From contig NZ_SSSM01000001.1 of assembly GCF_004801885.1 (NCBI RefSeq), forward strand, positions 62,001 to 126,000: a stretch of 64,000 nucleotides of DNA, in the 5' to 3' direction. The notes beneath the pieces were generated by a model that was not told the DNA's origin, did not search any database, and worked only from the letters and a program-made list of their open reading frames with translations. Shown here piece by piece: positions 52,029-61,007 of this stretch (positions within the stretch are counted from its first letter, which is position 1; every line of letters begins with the position of its first letter). The position numbers were made by a program, and so were the translations under genes. This stretch comes from Naasia lichenicola. GTDB lineage: Bacteria > Actinomycetota > Actinomycetes > Actinomycetales > Microbacteriaceae.

Positions 52029-54395
52029 GTGAAGTTCACCGACGGATTCTGGCTGGTGCGCAACGGGGTCACCGCCCAGTACGCGCAGGAGGCGTACGAC
52101 ATCGGTGTCGAGAGCGCTCCGGAAGGCGATCGACTGACGGTTACGGCGCCGACGCGGGTGATCGCATCCCGAGGCGACACCCTCAATCTGGCCACGCTGA
52201 CGGTGACCCTCAGCTCGCCTCTGCCCGGCGTCATCGGCGTGCGGATCGAGCACTTCACGGGCGTCGGGGCGTATGCCGGCTTCGACCTGGTCGGTGCGGA
52301 GGACGGGCACGGCGTCGCCGAGATCACCGCGACCGGGGCGACCCTGACGAGCGGAGATCTCACGGCTCGGATCACCTCCGGTGCTCCGTGGTCGCTGGAG
52401 TTCGTGCGGGACGGCCGGGTCCTCACCAGGAGCGGCCACCGCGGACCCGGCTACCTGACGGTCGCTCCGAACGGCGCGTCGGGCGGCGCCGCGGCGACCA
52501 CCGGCGGTCCGTTCGGCGGGAGCGTCGGCCGCTCGGTCGGAGTGCCGGCCGGCAACGGCGGGGCGCACGAGCCGTCGACGTTCGTGCACGAGCAGCTCTC
52601 ACTCGGAGTGGGGGAGCTGATCTACGGGCTCGGCGAGCGATTCGGACCCCTCGTCAAGAACGGTCAGACGGTCGAGGTCTGGAACTCCGACGGCGGGACC
52701 TCCAGCGATCAGGCCTACAAGAACGTGCCGTTCCATCTCAGCAGCGCGGGCTACGGCGTGCTCGTCAACAATTCCGGTCACGTCTCGTACGAGGTCGGCT
52801 CGGAGGCCGTCGAGCGCGTCCAGTTCTCGGTATCGGGGGAGTCGCTCGAGTACTTCGTGATCGCGGGAGACCCGAAGGAGGTCCTCGACCGGTACACCCG
52901 GCTGACGGGACGACCCGCCGAGGTGCCCGCCTGGTCGTATGGGCTGTGGCTGTCGACCAGCTTCACGACGGACTACGACGAGGAGACCGTCACCTCGTTC
53001 CTCGACGGGATGGCCGAGCGGGAGCTGCCGCTCAGCGTGTTCCACTTCGACTGCTTCTGGATGCGCGAGTTCCACTGGTCCGACTTCGAGTGGGATCCTC
53101 GTGTCTTCCCGGATCCCGAGGGGATGCTCGCCCGCCTCCATGAACGCGACCTGCGGGTCTGCGTCTGGATCAACCCGTACATCGCGCAGCGGTCGGGCCT
53201 GTTCGCGGAGGCGAAGGCGAACGGCTACCTGCTGAAGCGACCGAGCGGCGAGGTCTGGCAGTGGGATCTCTGGCAGGCCGGGATGGCGCTGATCGACTTC
53301 ACCAATCCGGCGGCGACCGCCTGGTTCCAAGACCGTCTGAGGCACCTGCTCGATCAGGGCGTCGACGCATTCAAGACCGACTTCGGCGAGCGGATCCCGC
53401 TCGACGTCGACTACTTCGACGGCTCGAGCCCGGAGCGGATGCACAACTGGTACACCCAGCTCTACAACCAGGCCGTATTCAGCGTGCTCGAAGAGCGGCG
53501 CGGCACGGGCGACGCCGTCGTCTTCGCGCGATCCGCGACGGTCGGCGGGCAGCGGACGCCGGTGCACTGGGGTGGGGACTCGACCTCGACCTACGAGTCG
53601 ATGGCGGAGACCCTCCGCGGCGGCCTGTCGCTCGCGCTCGGCGGCTTCGGCTTCTGGAGCCACGACATCGGCGGCTTCGAGGGCACGCCCGACGCCGGCG
53701 TCTTCAAGCGCTGGACCGCGTTCGGGCTGCTGTCCAGCCACTCGCGCTTCCACGGCAGCGACTCGTATCGGGTGCCGTGGATCTTCGACCAGGAGGCGGT
53801 GGACGTCACCCGGAAGTTCACCCGCCTCAAGCTCCGGCTGATGCCGTACCTGCACACCGCCGGGGTCGAGGCGAGCACGACCGGCACCCCGCTGATGCGA
53901 CCGATGCTGCTCGAGTTCACCGACGATCCGGCGGTGCGCTACCTCGACCGGCAGTACATGCTCGGAGCGGATCTCCTGGTCGCGCCGGTATTCCGGGAGG
54001 ACGGAGTGGTCGAGTTCTATCTGCCGAACGGCACCTGGACCAGCCTGCTGACGGGGGAGACGGTCGTCGGCGGGCAGTGGCTGCGCGAGGTGCACGACTT
54101 CCTCAGCCTGCCGCTGTACGCCCGAGACGGTGCGGTGATCCCGGTCGGCGCGCGAGATGATCGGCCCGACTACGACTACTTCGACGGTCTCACGCTCGAC
54201 GTCTATCCGGCGAGCGGCGACGACGAGCGCAGCATCGAGGTCGTCGCGCCGACGGGGGCGCGAGCCTCCTTCTCGGTCGTGCGGGCGGACGGGCGACTGG
54301 CCGTCTCCTCGACGGGTGCAGAGGCCTTCAGCGTGCGCATCGTCGGCGCGAGCACCTCGTCGACAGTCGACGGTCGTCTCGAGCTGGACCTGTGA
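52029..54395 (+). CDS. alpha-xylosidase (GH31, YicI type)
   Basis: 788 residues from GTG 52029. Domains: N-terminal beta-sandwich (about 1-290), catalytic barrel (about 295-600), C-terminal beta domains. The nucleophile is D451 in FKTDFGERIP, the acid/base D517 in HWGGDSTSTYESMAE. The region GFGFWSHDIGGFEGT and KRWTAFGLLSSHSR are nearly as in E. coli YicI, which releases xylose from isoprimeverose. No signal peptide, so it works inside the cell on imported oligosaccharides. Its stop overlaps the GH1 gene start (GTGA), coupling the two. Confidence 0.93.
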   Translation: MKFTDGFWLVRNGVTAQYAQEAYDIGVESAPEGDRLTVTAPTRVIASRGDTLNLATLTVTLSSPLPGVIGVRIEHFTGVGAYAGFDLVGAEDGHGVAEITATGATLTSGDLTARITSGAPWSLEFVRDGRVLTRSGHRGPGYLTVAPNGASGGAAATTGGPFGGSVGRSVGVPAGNGGAHEPSTFVHEQLSLGVGELIYGLGERFGPLVKNGQTVEVWNSDGGTSSDQAYKNVPFHLSSAGYGVLVNNSGHVSYEVGSEAVERVQFSVSGESLEYFVIAGDPKEVLDRYTRLTGRPAEVPAWSYGLWLSTSFTTDYDEETVTSFLDGMAERELPLSVFHFDCFWMREFHWSDFEWDPRVFPDPEGMLARLHERDLRVCVWINPYIAQRSGLFAEAKANGYLLKRPSGEVWQWDLWQAGMALIDFTNPAATAWFQDRLRHLLDQGVDAFKTDFGERIPLDVDYFDGSSPERMHNWYTQLYNQAVFSVLEERRGTGDAVVFARSATVGGQRTPVHWGGDSTSTYESMAETLRGGLSLALGGFGFWSHDIGGFEGTPDAGVFKRWTAFGLLSSHSRFHGSDSYRVPWIFDQEAVDVTRKFTRLKLRLMPYLHTAGVEASTTGTPLMRPMLLEFTDDPAVRYLDRQYMLGADLLVAPVFREDGVVEFYLPNGTWTSLLTGETVVGGQWLREVHDFLSLPLYARDGAVIPVGARDDRPDYDYFDGLTLDVYPASGDDERSIEVVAPTGARASFSVVRADGRLAVSSTGAEAFSVRIVGASTSSTVDGRLELDL

Positions 54396-55888
54396 CTCTG
54401 CCTGTGACCGCGACGGGGACCCCGACCGCACTCGGCGCTCCGCCGCTCGCCGCGCCCCTCATCACTCCGCACGACGACCCCTCGCGGCCGATATCGCTGC
54501 TCGATCCGAGCGATGCGGTCCGCCTCGAGCTGCTGCCGCGGGACTTCGTCTGGGGCGTCGCGACGGCGGCCTATCAGATCGAGGGCGCGCACGACCGGGG
54601 AGGACGCGGCCCGAGCATCTGGGACACCTTCAGCCACACGCCCGGACGGAGCCTCCACGGCGACACCGCCGACGTGGCCTGCGAGCACTACGACCGTTGG
54701 GAGGCCGACCTCGACCTGATGGCGGAGCTCGGCTATCCCGCGCACCGGTTCTCGTTCGGCTGGAGTCGGCTGCAGCCGGGCGGTCGCGGTCCGCTCAATC
54801 CGGTGGCCGTGGCCTTCTATAGGACTCTGATCGTCGGCATGCATGCGCGCGGCATCACCCCGTGGGTCACGCTCTACCACTGGGACCTGCCGCAGGAGCT
54901 CGAGGATGCCGGCGGCTGGCCGGCTCGTGAGACCGCCGTGGCCTTCGCCGAGTACGCGGCGCTGGTCGTGGCCGAGTTCCGTGACCTGGTGACGGACTGG
55001 ATCACGATGAACGAGCCGTGGTGCTCGTCGTTCCTCGGCTACGCCAGGGGAGCACACGCCCCGGGCCGCACCGACATCGGGGCCGCCGTCGCCGCCGGCC
55101 ATCACCTCAATCTCGCGCATGGACTCGCGCTGCAGCGCATCCGCTCGCTCGACGCCTCGCTGCAGGTCGGCATCACCAACCTCATCCAGGAATTCGTGCC
55201 CGCATCCGAGAGCGAGGCGGATCGCGCGGCCGCAGATCGCACCGACGCGGCCTGCAACGGGTTCTTCCTCGATCCGGTGTTCACCAGCCGCTATTCCAGC
55301 GCGGTGCATGACGTGTTCGACGAGCACGGTCTCGCTTCCGTGATCCAGGAGGGCGACCTCGAGCTGATCGGTGCACCCACGGATTTCGCGGGCGTCAACC
55401 ACTACCAGCGCATCCTGGTCTCCGCCGATCCCGACGGCGGCTACCTCCAGGCCGTCGAGCGAGCGGCGGCGCCCGCCGACACCTCGTTCGGCTGGTCCGT
55501 GCTGCCCGAATCGCTGAGCAACGTGCTGAAGCGGGTCGCACGGGAGTGCACATCGCTGCCGATCTATGTCACCGAGAGCGGCGCCAGCTATGCCGACTAC
55601 GTCACGCCCGACGGCGAGGTGCACGATCCCGAGCGCGTCGCCTACTTCGGCGGCTACCTCGATGCGGTCGCGCAGGCGATCGAGGAGGGCGTCGACGTGC
55701 GCGGCTACTTCGCCTGGTCGTTCATGGACAACTTCGAGTGGGCCGAGGGCTACAGCAAGCGCTTCGGACTGGTCTGGGTGGACTTCGCGACCCAGCAGCG
55801 CATCCCGAAGCTCAGCGGTCGCTGGTACGGATCACTGATCCGCGCCCATGCCGCGCTCCCAGGCAACGGGTCGCTCGCGGAGGGCTGA
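54392..55888 (+). CDS. beta-glucosidase (GH1)
   Basis: 498 residues from GTG 54392. The acid/base E208 is in TMNEPW, the nucleophile E395 in YVTESGAS, and the barrel core starts at LPRDFVWGVATAAYQIEG (about 49), so about 45 unaligned residues precede the usual GH1 start. It hydrolyses beta-glucosides such as cellobiose. With the alpha-xylosidase it could break xyloglucan fragments: first xylose, then glucose. The four-base GTGA overlap ties its translation to the xylosidase gene. Confidence 0.93.
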   Translation: MTLPVTATGTPTALGAPPLAAPLITPHDDPSRPISLLDPSDAVRLELLPRDFVWGVATAAYQIEGAHDRGGRGPSIWDTFSHTPGRSLHGDTADVACEHYDRWEADLDLMAELGYPAHRFSFGWSRLQPGGRGPLNPVAVAFYRTLIVGMHARGITPWVTLYHWDLPQELEDAGGWPARETAVAFAEYAALVVAEFRDLVTDWITMNEPWCSSFLGYARGAHAPGRTDIGAAVAAGHHLNLAHGLALQRIRSLDASLQVGITNLIQEFVPASESEADRAAADRTDAACNGFFLDPVFTSRYSSAVHDVFDEHGLASVIQEGDLELIGAPTDFAGVNHYQRILVSADPDGGYLQAVERAAAPADTSFGWSVLPESLSNVLKRVARECTSLPIYVTESGASYADYVTPDGEVHDPERVAYFGGYLDAVAQAIEEGVDVRGYFAWSFMDNFEWAEGYSKRFGLVWVDFATQQRIPKLSGRWYGSLIRAHAALPGNGSLAEG

Positions 55889-55905
55889 CGGGGCAGAGTG
55901 AGATC

Positions 55906-56100
55906 GTGAGCTTCGGCAAGGACGAGGCGGCGAGGCGCCGCGAGCTGATGCTGTTCGCGGTCGGCTGGGTGGGCCTGGTCGTCGGGGTCGTCGTGATGGT
56001 CACGGCGCTCGCCATCGACAGCGCGGCGTTCGAGGTGATCGGCGTCGCGGCGGTGGTGCTCTTCGGTGCGTATCTGGTGCGGCTCGCGATGCCCCGGTGA
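55906..56100 (+). CDS. small two-helix membrane protein
   Basis: 64 residues from GTG 55906. Basic front (MSFGKDEAARRREL), two hydrophobic helices at about 15-36 and 43-60 and little else. It lies 17 bp after the GH1 gene and 28 bp before the MFS gene, so it is probably co-transcribed. Function unknown; no family recognised. Confidence 0.6.
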   Translation: MSFGKDEAARRRELMLFAVGWVGLVVGVVVMVTALAIDSAAFEVIGVAAVVLFGAYLVRLAMPR

Positions 56101-56128
56101 ATCCGCGGATAGGGCCTAGCGTGGATGG

Positions 56129-57430
56129 GTGAGTGATCCGCAGGCCGCTGATTCGGCTGCCGTCCCGGAACGGGACTCGGCGGCCGCGCTGACTCCCCGG
56201 CGGTTCGCCGCGTTCCGTTCGCGGGACTCCGCGATCTACGTGACCACCGCGGGGCTGTCGATGATGGCCGACAACATCGAGCACGTGATCACCTACTGGG
56301 TGCTCTGGAACACCTTCCATTCGCCGCTGCTCACCGGCTTCCAGGTGATCAGCCATTGGCTTCCGTTCCTGTTCCTGTCCGTCCCGTTCGGACGGCTCGC
56401 CGAGCGCTACGACTGCCGCCGGATCATCCAGAGCGCCCAGCTGCTGTTCCTGCTCGTCTCCCTCGCCTGGGGCTATCTGTTCCTCACGGGAGCCCTGCAG
56501 GCGTGGCAGGCGTGCGTGCTGCTCGTGCTGCACGGCTGCGCCGGTGCGCTGTGGGGGCCGGCGGAGCAGGTGCTGCTGCACGACCTCGTCGAGGAGCACG
56601 AGCTGCCGAGCGCGGTGCGCCTCAACGCCACGATGCGCAGCTTCGGCGTGCTCGCCGGTCCAGCCGTCGGTGCCGCGCTGCTGATCGGGCTGGGCCCGGC
56701 CTGGGGCATGTTCGCCAACATGCTGTTCTACCTGCCGATGACGGTCTTCCTCTTCTTCACCCGCTGGACCGGTCACGTGCGCGACGGCGGAGTGGTGGCC
56801 GCACCGCGCGCCGGGTTCCGCGACACGTTGGGCGTCTTCCGCGAGGTCGGCGGAGATCGACAGATCGTGCAGATGCTCGTCATCTCGGGTCTCGGCGCGC
56901 TGTTCGTGGGCGGTGCGATCCAGGTCGCGATCCCCGACATGTCGCAGTCCTACGGTGCGGACGCGGCAGTGACCGCCTACGGCGTCCTGCTGTTCGCCAA
57001 CGGACTCGGGGCGGTCGTCGGCGGATTCCTGCTCGAGGCCACCCGCGTGGTCCGGCCCACGACGTGGACGGCGCTCTGGGCGACCATCGCTTTCGGGGTG
57101 ACGATCCTGATCTTCGCTCTCACCGGATCACTCGTGATCGCCGTTCTCGCGCTGGTGCTGTCGGGAGTCGCGAACATCGCGGCGCTGACCGCCGCGCAGA
57201 CCGTGCTGCAGCTTCGGGCACCGGTCGCGGCCCGCGGTCGGGTGCTGGGGCTGAGCGGCATGGTGGGCAGCGGACTGCGCACCGGCAGCGGCATCATCGT
57301 CGCCGGCTTGGGCGCGGCGTTCGGCCTTCGCGGTGCCGTGCTAGCAAGCGCCGTGCTGCTGACCATCGGTGCCGCGATCACCACGGGATACGCGCTCCGA
57401 TCCGAGCACCGCGACCCGCACCGCAGCTGA
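56129..57430 (+). CDS. MFS transporter
   Basis: 433 residues from GTG 56129, with about twelve hydrophobic helices. The early loop FGRLAERYDCRRI (motif A of the major facilitator superfamily) is clear, and another glycine-rich GPAVGAALLIG follows. It resembles the MFS_3/EntS-type exporters. It is the last gene of the glycosidase-side operon, and may export or import a sugar or related compound; specificity cannot be read. Confidence 0.85.
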   Translation: MSDPQAADSAAVPERDSAAALTPRRFAAFRSRDSAIYVTTAGLSMMADNIEHVITYWVLWNTFHSPLLTGFQVISHWLPFLFLSVPFGRLAERYDCRRIIQSAQLLFLLVSLAWGYLFLTGALQAWQACVLLVLHGCAGALWGPAEQVLLHDLVEEHELPSAVRLNATMRSFGVLAGPAVGAALLIGLGPAWGMFANMLFYLPMTVFLFFTRWTGHVRDGGVVAAPRAGFRDTLGVFREVGGDRQIVQMLVISGLGALFVGGAIQVAIPDMSQSYGADAAVTAYGVLLFANGLGAVVGGFLLEATRVVRPTTWTALWATIAFGVTILIFALTGSLVIAVLALVLSGVANIAALTAAQTVLQLRAPVAARGRVLGLSGMVGSGLRTGSGIIVAGLGAAFGLRGAVLASAVLLTIGAAITTGYALRSEHRDPHRS

Positions 57431-57600
57431 CGGCCCTGCAGCTGTCGGCCCTGCAGTCGTGCGCTGATCAGCGGAGTCCGCGCACTGATGAGCGGATTCG
57501 GGTGCCAGTCGGGTGCGAGTGCGTCGGATCGGATGCCCTCCACAGCCTTCGCCGTGCCGAATAGGAGAAGGATGGGATCGACGCGCGAGGAGGCCGGCTG

Positions 57601-58611
57601 ATGGATCTGCACGAGGCCTACGAGCGAGCGCGGACCGATCCCGGATTCCTTCGGGCGTTCGCGACGCTGTATCGAGGCGCGCACCAGCCGCTCGACGCTC
57701 TGCTCTGGGCGGCGCATCCCGAGCAGCCGGGACCGAGTGGAGCACCGGCACCCTGGGCCGATCGGCGTTCCCTCGAGGAGGCCGCCTACTCCGAAGGCTC
57801 CGACGCGGCCCGCCGCGAGGCCGCGCTCCGGCAGCTGGACACGCTGGACGGCGAAGCGGCCGCCGAGCGGGACCGCGTGCAGGCGGCCATCGCATCGGCG
57901 GAAGACGGCGAAGCGGGCAGCAGCGTCGATCCGGGCCTCGATGAGATCGAGGATTCTGCCCGATCCGAACGGGCATCCGAGCAGCCAGCGGGCGACCTGT
58001 CGCGTCCCGCGCTACGGAGCCGTCGTCGGCTGGGGATCGCCGCCGCCGCTGTGCTCCTGGTGGGAGTCGGCGTGGGCTGGCTGGGCAGCAATCTGGCCGA
58101 CGGCAGCCTGACCCGCGGAATCGGCGCGGCGGCTCCGGCACCCGGCGCCAGTCTCGCGGCCGATATCGACGACCTCTTCGACCGGCCTCAACGGGCGAGC
58201 GACGTGCCGACGAGCGTGATCTTCGCTCAGATCGGCGGCATCAGCGACATCGACGTCGACAGCGCCCGCGCCCTCGACCTCGGCCTCAACGGCGAGGCGG
58301 TGCTCAACCACGCCTACATCGCGAAGGCGAACGAGGGCGACGTGTGCGTCTTCCTCACCCACGACGACGGCCGGATCGCGCGCTCCTGCGCCACTCCGGG
58401 CCAGTTCGCCGTCGCCGGCCTGAGCATCTCGTGGACCACGACCGAGAACTTCCGCGAGGGACGACCGCCGGAGCCGAGTGCAGTCGGCATCAGCATCGGC
58501 CCGGACGGCTCGATCGTGCCGGTCGTCACGCGCTACTTCTACCTGGGCGGCAGCGTCACCGACGAGGACGGCCTGCCGCACACGACCGAGTCCCCGACCC
58601 CGGCGCCCTAG
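57601..58611 (+). CDS. single-pass membrane protein, paralogue of 41357-42529 product
   Basis: 336 residues, with GAGGAGG about eight bases before ATG. N-terminal domain (about 1-115) with LDALLWAAHPEQPGPSG and SLEEAAYSEG, one TM helix (about 139-158: RLGIAAAAVLLVGVGVGWLG), then an external domain with one Cys pair (DVCVFL / RSCATP). The domain order and the HPxxPGPSGA motif are shared with the 390-residue protein at 41.4 kb. Function unknown. Confidence 0.65.
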   Translation: MDLHEAYERARTDPGFLRAFATLYRGAHQPLDALLWAAHPEQPGPSGAPAPWADRRSLEEAAYSEGSDAARREAALRQLDTLDGEAAAERDRVQAAIASAEDGEAGSSVDPGLDEIEDSARSERASEQPAGDLSRPALRSRRRLGIAAAAVLLVGVGVGWLGSNLADGSLTRGIGAAAPAPGASLAADIDDLFDRPQRASDVPTSVIFAQIGGISDIDVDSARALDLGLNGEAVLNHAYIAKANEGDVCVFLTHDDGRIARSCATPGQFAVAGLSISWTTTENFREGRPPEPSAVGISIGPDGSIVPVVTRYFYLGGSVTDEDGLPHTTESPTPAP

Positions 58612-58620
58612 CCCGAGCGC

Positions 58621-59130
58621 GGGCTTCGACACGAGCGCTACGCGCTCGGCTCAGCCACCGGACGGGCACGAGAGAGGCGCTTGGCGCTTGTCTGGGCCGC
58701 GGCGCGGGCTTCGACACGAGCGCTACGCGCTCGGCTCAGCCACCGAACGCGCACGAGAGAGGCGCTTGGCGATGCTCTGGGCCGCGGCGCGGGCTTCGAC
58801 ACGAGCGCTACGCGCTCGGCTCAGCCACCGAACGCGCACGAGAGAGGCGCTTGGCGATGCTCTGGGCCGCGGCGCGGGCTTCGACACGAGCGCTACGCGC
58901 TCGGCTCAGCCACCGAACGCGCACGAGAGAGGCGCTTGGCGATGCTCTGGGCCGCGGCGCGGGCTTCGACACGAGCGCTACGCGCTCGGCTCAGCCACCG
59001 AACGCGCACGAGAGAGGCGCTTGGCGATGCTCTGGGCCGCGGCGCGGGCTTCGACACGAGCGCTACGCGCTCGGCTCAGCCACCGAACGCGCACGAGAGA
59101 GGCGCTTGGCGATGCTCTGGGCCGCGGCGC
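58621..59130. repeat. six-copy 85-bp tandem repeat containing family A element
   Basis: Units start at 58621, 58706, 58791, 58876, 58961 and 59046. Each has GGGCTTCGACACGAGCGC, TACGCGCTCGGCTCAGCCACC and a non-palindromic part ending in CTCTGGGCCGCGGCGC. Units 2-6 are identical except at their ends; unit 1 differs at a few positions (GGACGGGCAC, TTGGCGCTTGTC). The last unit forms the 3' end of the leftward flavoprotein gene (59063 is its stop), so the array arose by repeated copying of that gene's 3' end with the family A element. Confidence 0.95.
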
Positions 59131-60214
59131 GGCCGGCGCGATTGGCGCCGACGGTCGACTGCGATGGGCCGAAGCCGATCAGGTGGACGCGCGGCTCGCT
59201 CACCACCTCGGTGTCGTCGAGGGCGATTCCGCCGTGCGCGTTGCGCAGCTCCAGGGGGTCGAGATGGTCGAGGGCCGCGCGGAATCCGGTCGCCCAGAGG
59301 ACGACGTCGGCAGACGTGAAGCTGCCATCCGCCTCGCGGATGCCATACGGCTCGAGCGCGGTGAACATCGGACGGCGGACGAGCACAGCGCGATCGCGGG
59401 CGGCGATGGCGTACGGAGTCCAGCCGAGGCCGGTGTAGGAGACGATGCTGCCGCTCGGCAGTCCCGCCGCCACGTCGGCGGTGACCCTCTCGATGGTCGC
59501 TCGGCCATCCTCGGCCGTGAACTGGCCGTCGAGGAACACCGGCTCGCGCCGCGTGTACCAGAACGTGGTGGCGACTCGAGAGATTTCCTCGAGCTGCTGC
59601 ACGGCCGAGATGCCGCCGCCGACGACAGCCACCCGGTGCCCGGCGAACTCGGTCAGGTCCACGTAGTCGCGGGTGTGCAGCTGGCGGCCGAGGAAGGCGT
59701 CGGAGCCCGGAAAGCGGGGGAGGACGGGGTTGGTCCAGGTGCCGGTCGCGTTGATCACGAACCGGGCGAGCCAGTCGCCTGCATCCGTCTGGACGAGCAG
59801 CTCGCCGTGCGGATCGCCGTCGACGCGGCGGACCGAGGTCACGGTGACGGGCCGGAGGATGGGGAGCCCGCTCGCCTCCTCGAACGCGGCGAAGTAGCGC
59901 GGTACCGCGCTGCGGCTCGGCTCATCCGAGTCGATCGGGGGCTTCGGGTATCCGGGCAGGTCAAAGATGCCGTTGACCGTCGCCATGGTGAGCGAGTCCC
60001 ACCGGTGCTGCCACGCGCCGCCGGGCGCCGGTGCGGCGTCGAGCACCACAAAGCTCCGCCCGTCGGGGTCAGCAGGCACCGAGAGGTCGGACACCGGATC
60101 GGCATGGGCGTCAGCCCCGATGAAGCCGCGCTTCTTGAGGTGGAAGGCGGCGGAGAGGCCGGCCTGGCCGCCGCCGATGACGACGACGGTCGCCCGCCGA
60201 GGCGAGGCGGTCAC
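59063..60214 (-). CDS. flavin-containing monooxygenase-like NAD(P)/FAD-binding protein
   Basis: 383 residues. FAD-binding GGGQAGLSAAFHL (about 14-26) and NADPH-binding VAVVGGGISAVQQLEEI, plus VINATGTW and VVLWATGFRAAL place it in the CzcO/ArsO-like single-component monooxygenases. The last 20 residues (SIAKRLSRARSVAEPSA) are encoded by the first bases of the tandem repeat array. It is the second gene after an F420/NADP-type oxidoreductase gene, two bases apart, so both are in one operon. Substrate unknown. Confidence 0.85.
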   Translation of the reverse strand: MTASPRRATVVVIGGGQAGLSAAFHLKKRGFIGADAHADPVSDLSVPADPDGRSFVVLDAAPAPGGAWQHRWDSLTMATVNGIFDLPGYPKPPIDSDEPSRSAVPRYFAAFEEASGLPILRPVTVTSVRRVDGDPHGELLVQTDAGDWLARFVINATGTWTNPVLPRFPGSDAFLGRQLHTRDYVDLTEFAGHRVAVVGGGISAVQQLEEISRVATTFWYTRREPVFLDGQFTAEDGRATIERVTADVAAGLPSGSIVSYTGLGWTPYAIAARDRAVLVRRPMFTALEPYGIREADGSFTSADVVLWATGFRAALDHLDPLELRNAHGGIALDDTEVVSEPRVHLIGFGPSQSTVGANRAGRAAAQSIAKRLSRARSVAEPSA

Positions 60215-60216
60215 GG

Positions 60217-60969
60217 TCAGCCGCGCACCAGCGCGGCCTCGCGCAGGTCGTCGGCCTCGCCGGTGCGCGCGTTGGCGACGATCCGTCCGCGCTCGGACTC
60301 CGGGAACGCGGCGAGCGCGGAGACGACATCCTGCACCGGCAGGTTCGCACCGAAGATCGGGCTGCCCGGCTCCATCGAGATGCTCTCGCGCAGGGTCCCG
60401 GCGACGACCGGGTGGAAGCCGAGCGAGTCCACCAGGGCGGCGGTCGACGCAAGATCGTCCGCGTCATCGCCCGCGATCGCGATCGCCTTGCGGTCGGCGG
60501 CGCCGACACGACGGGGGCCCTCGTCGAGGTCGTGGTAGCCCATGTGGTTGAAGGCCTTGACGATCCGTGATTCGGGCAGCAGCGCCTGGACGAGCTCGCT
60601 GGTCGAGACGCGAGGATCGGCGAGGTCGTCGCGGATCCCGTCGACCTCCCACCAGTAGTTCATGGCATCGAGCACGAGCTTGCCGGCGAGCGCGTCGGCC
60701 GGGATGCGCCCCAGACCGCCTGCGGTCACGGCCTTGCCGAGCGGCAGGGCGAGGATCACGATGTCGGCCTCCCGCGCGGCCTGCTCCGCCGGAACCGCGA
60801 CGGCACCGGGCACGAGGACCTCGACGATCAGCCCGATCTTGGACACCGGACCCGAGCCGGCGATCAGCACCCGGTGGCCCGCCGCCACCGCGAGCCGACC
60901 CAGCACGGTGCCGACCTTGCCGGCGCCGAGGATGCCGATGGTGAGCGGTTCGAGAGAGGTCGTTGACAT
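60217..60969 (-). CDS. NADPH-dependent F420 reductase-like oxidoreductase
   Basis: 250 residues from ATG 60969 (MSTTSLEPLTIGILGAGKVG). The Rossmann motif GILGAGKVGTVLGRLAVAAGHRV is followed by VILALPLGKAV and MNYWWEVDGIRDD, as in F420H2:NADP oxidoreductases and their coenzyme-F420-dependent relatives. It may reduce flavin or F420 for the adjacent monooxygenase. The monooxygenase begins two bases downstream. Real cofactor not certain. Confidence 0.78.
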   Translation of the reverse strand: MSTTSLEPLTIGILGAGKVGTVLGRLAVAAGHRVLIAGSGPVSKIGLIVEVLVPGAVAVPAEQAAREADIVILALPLGKAVTAGGLGRIPADALAGKLVLDAMNYWWEVDGIRDDLADPRVSTSELVQALLPESRIVKAFNHMGYHDLDEGPRRVGAADRKAIAIAGDDADDLASTAALVDSLGFHPVVAGTLRESISMEPGSPIFGANLPVQDVVSALAAFPESERGRIVANARTGEADDLREAALVRG

Positions 60970-61007
60970 GTCACCTACAACCTCGGATCGCCCCGGATTA
61001 TGCCCGC

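Noticed and set aside
58621-59130. CRISPR array
   Set aside because: Units are contiguous 85-bp copies with no unique spacers; each has a palindromic core and gene-end sequence, and no cas genes are near.
58478-60538. Long rightward open frame of about 686 codons across the tandem array
   Set aside because: It is a by-product of the G+C-rich repeats and of the antisense strand of the flavoprotein and reductase genes, which have clear family motifs.
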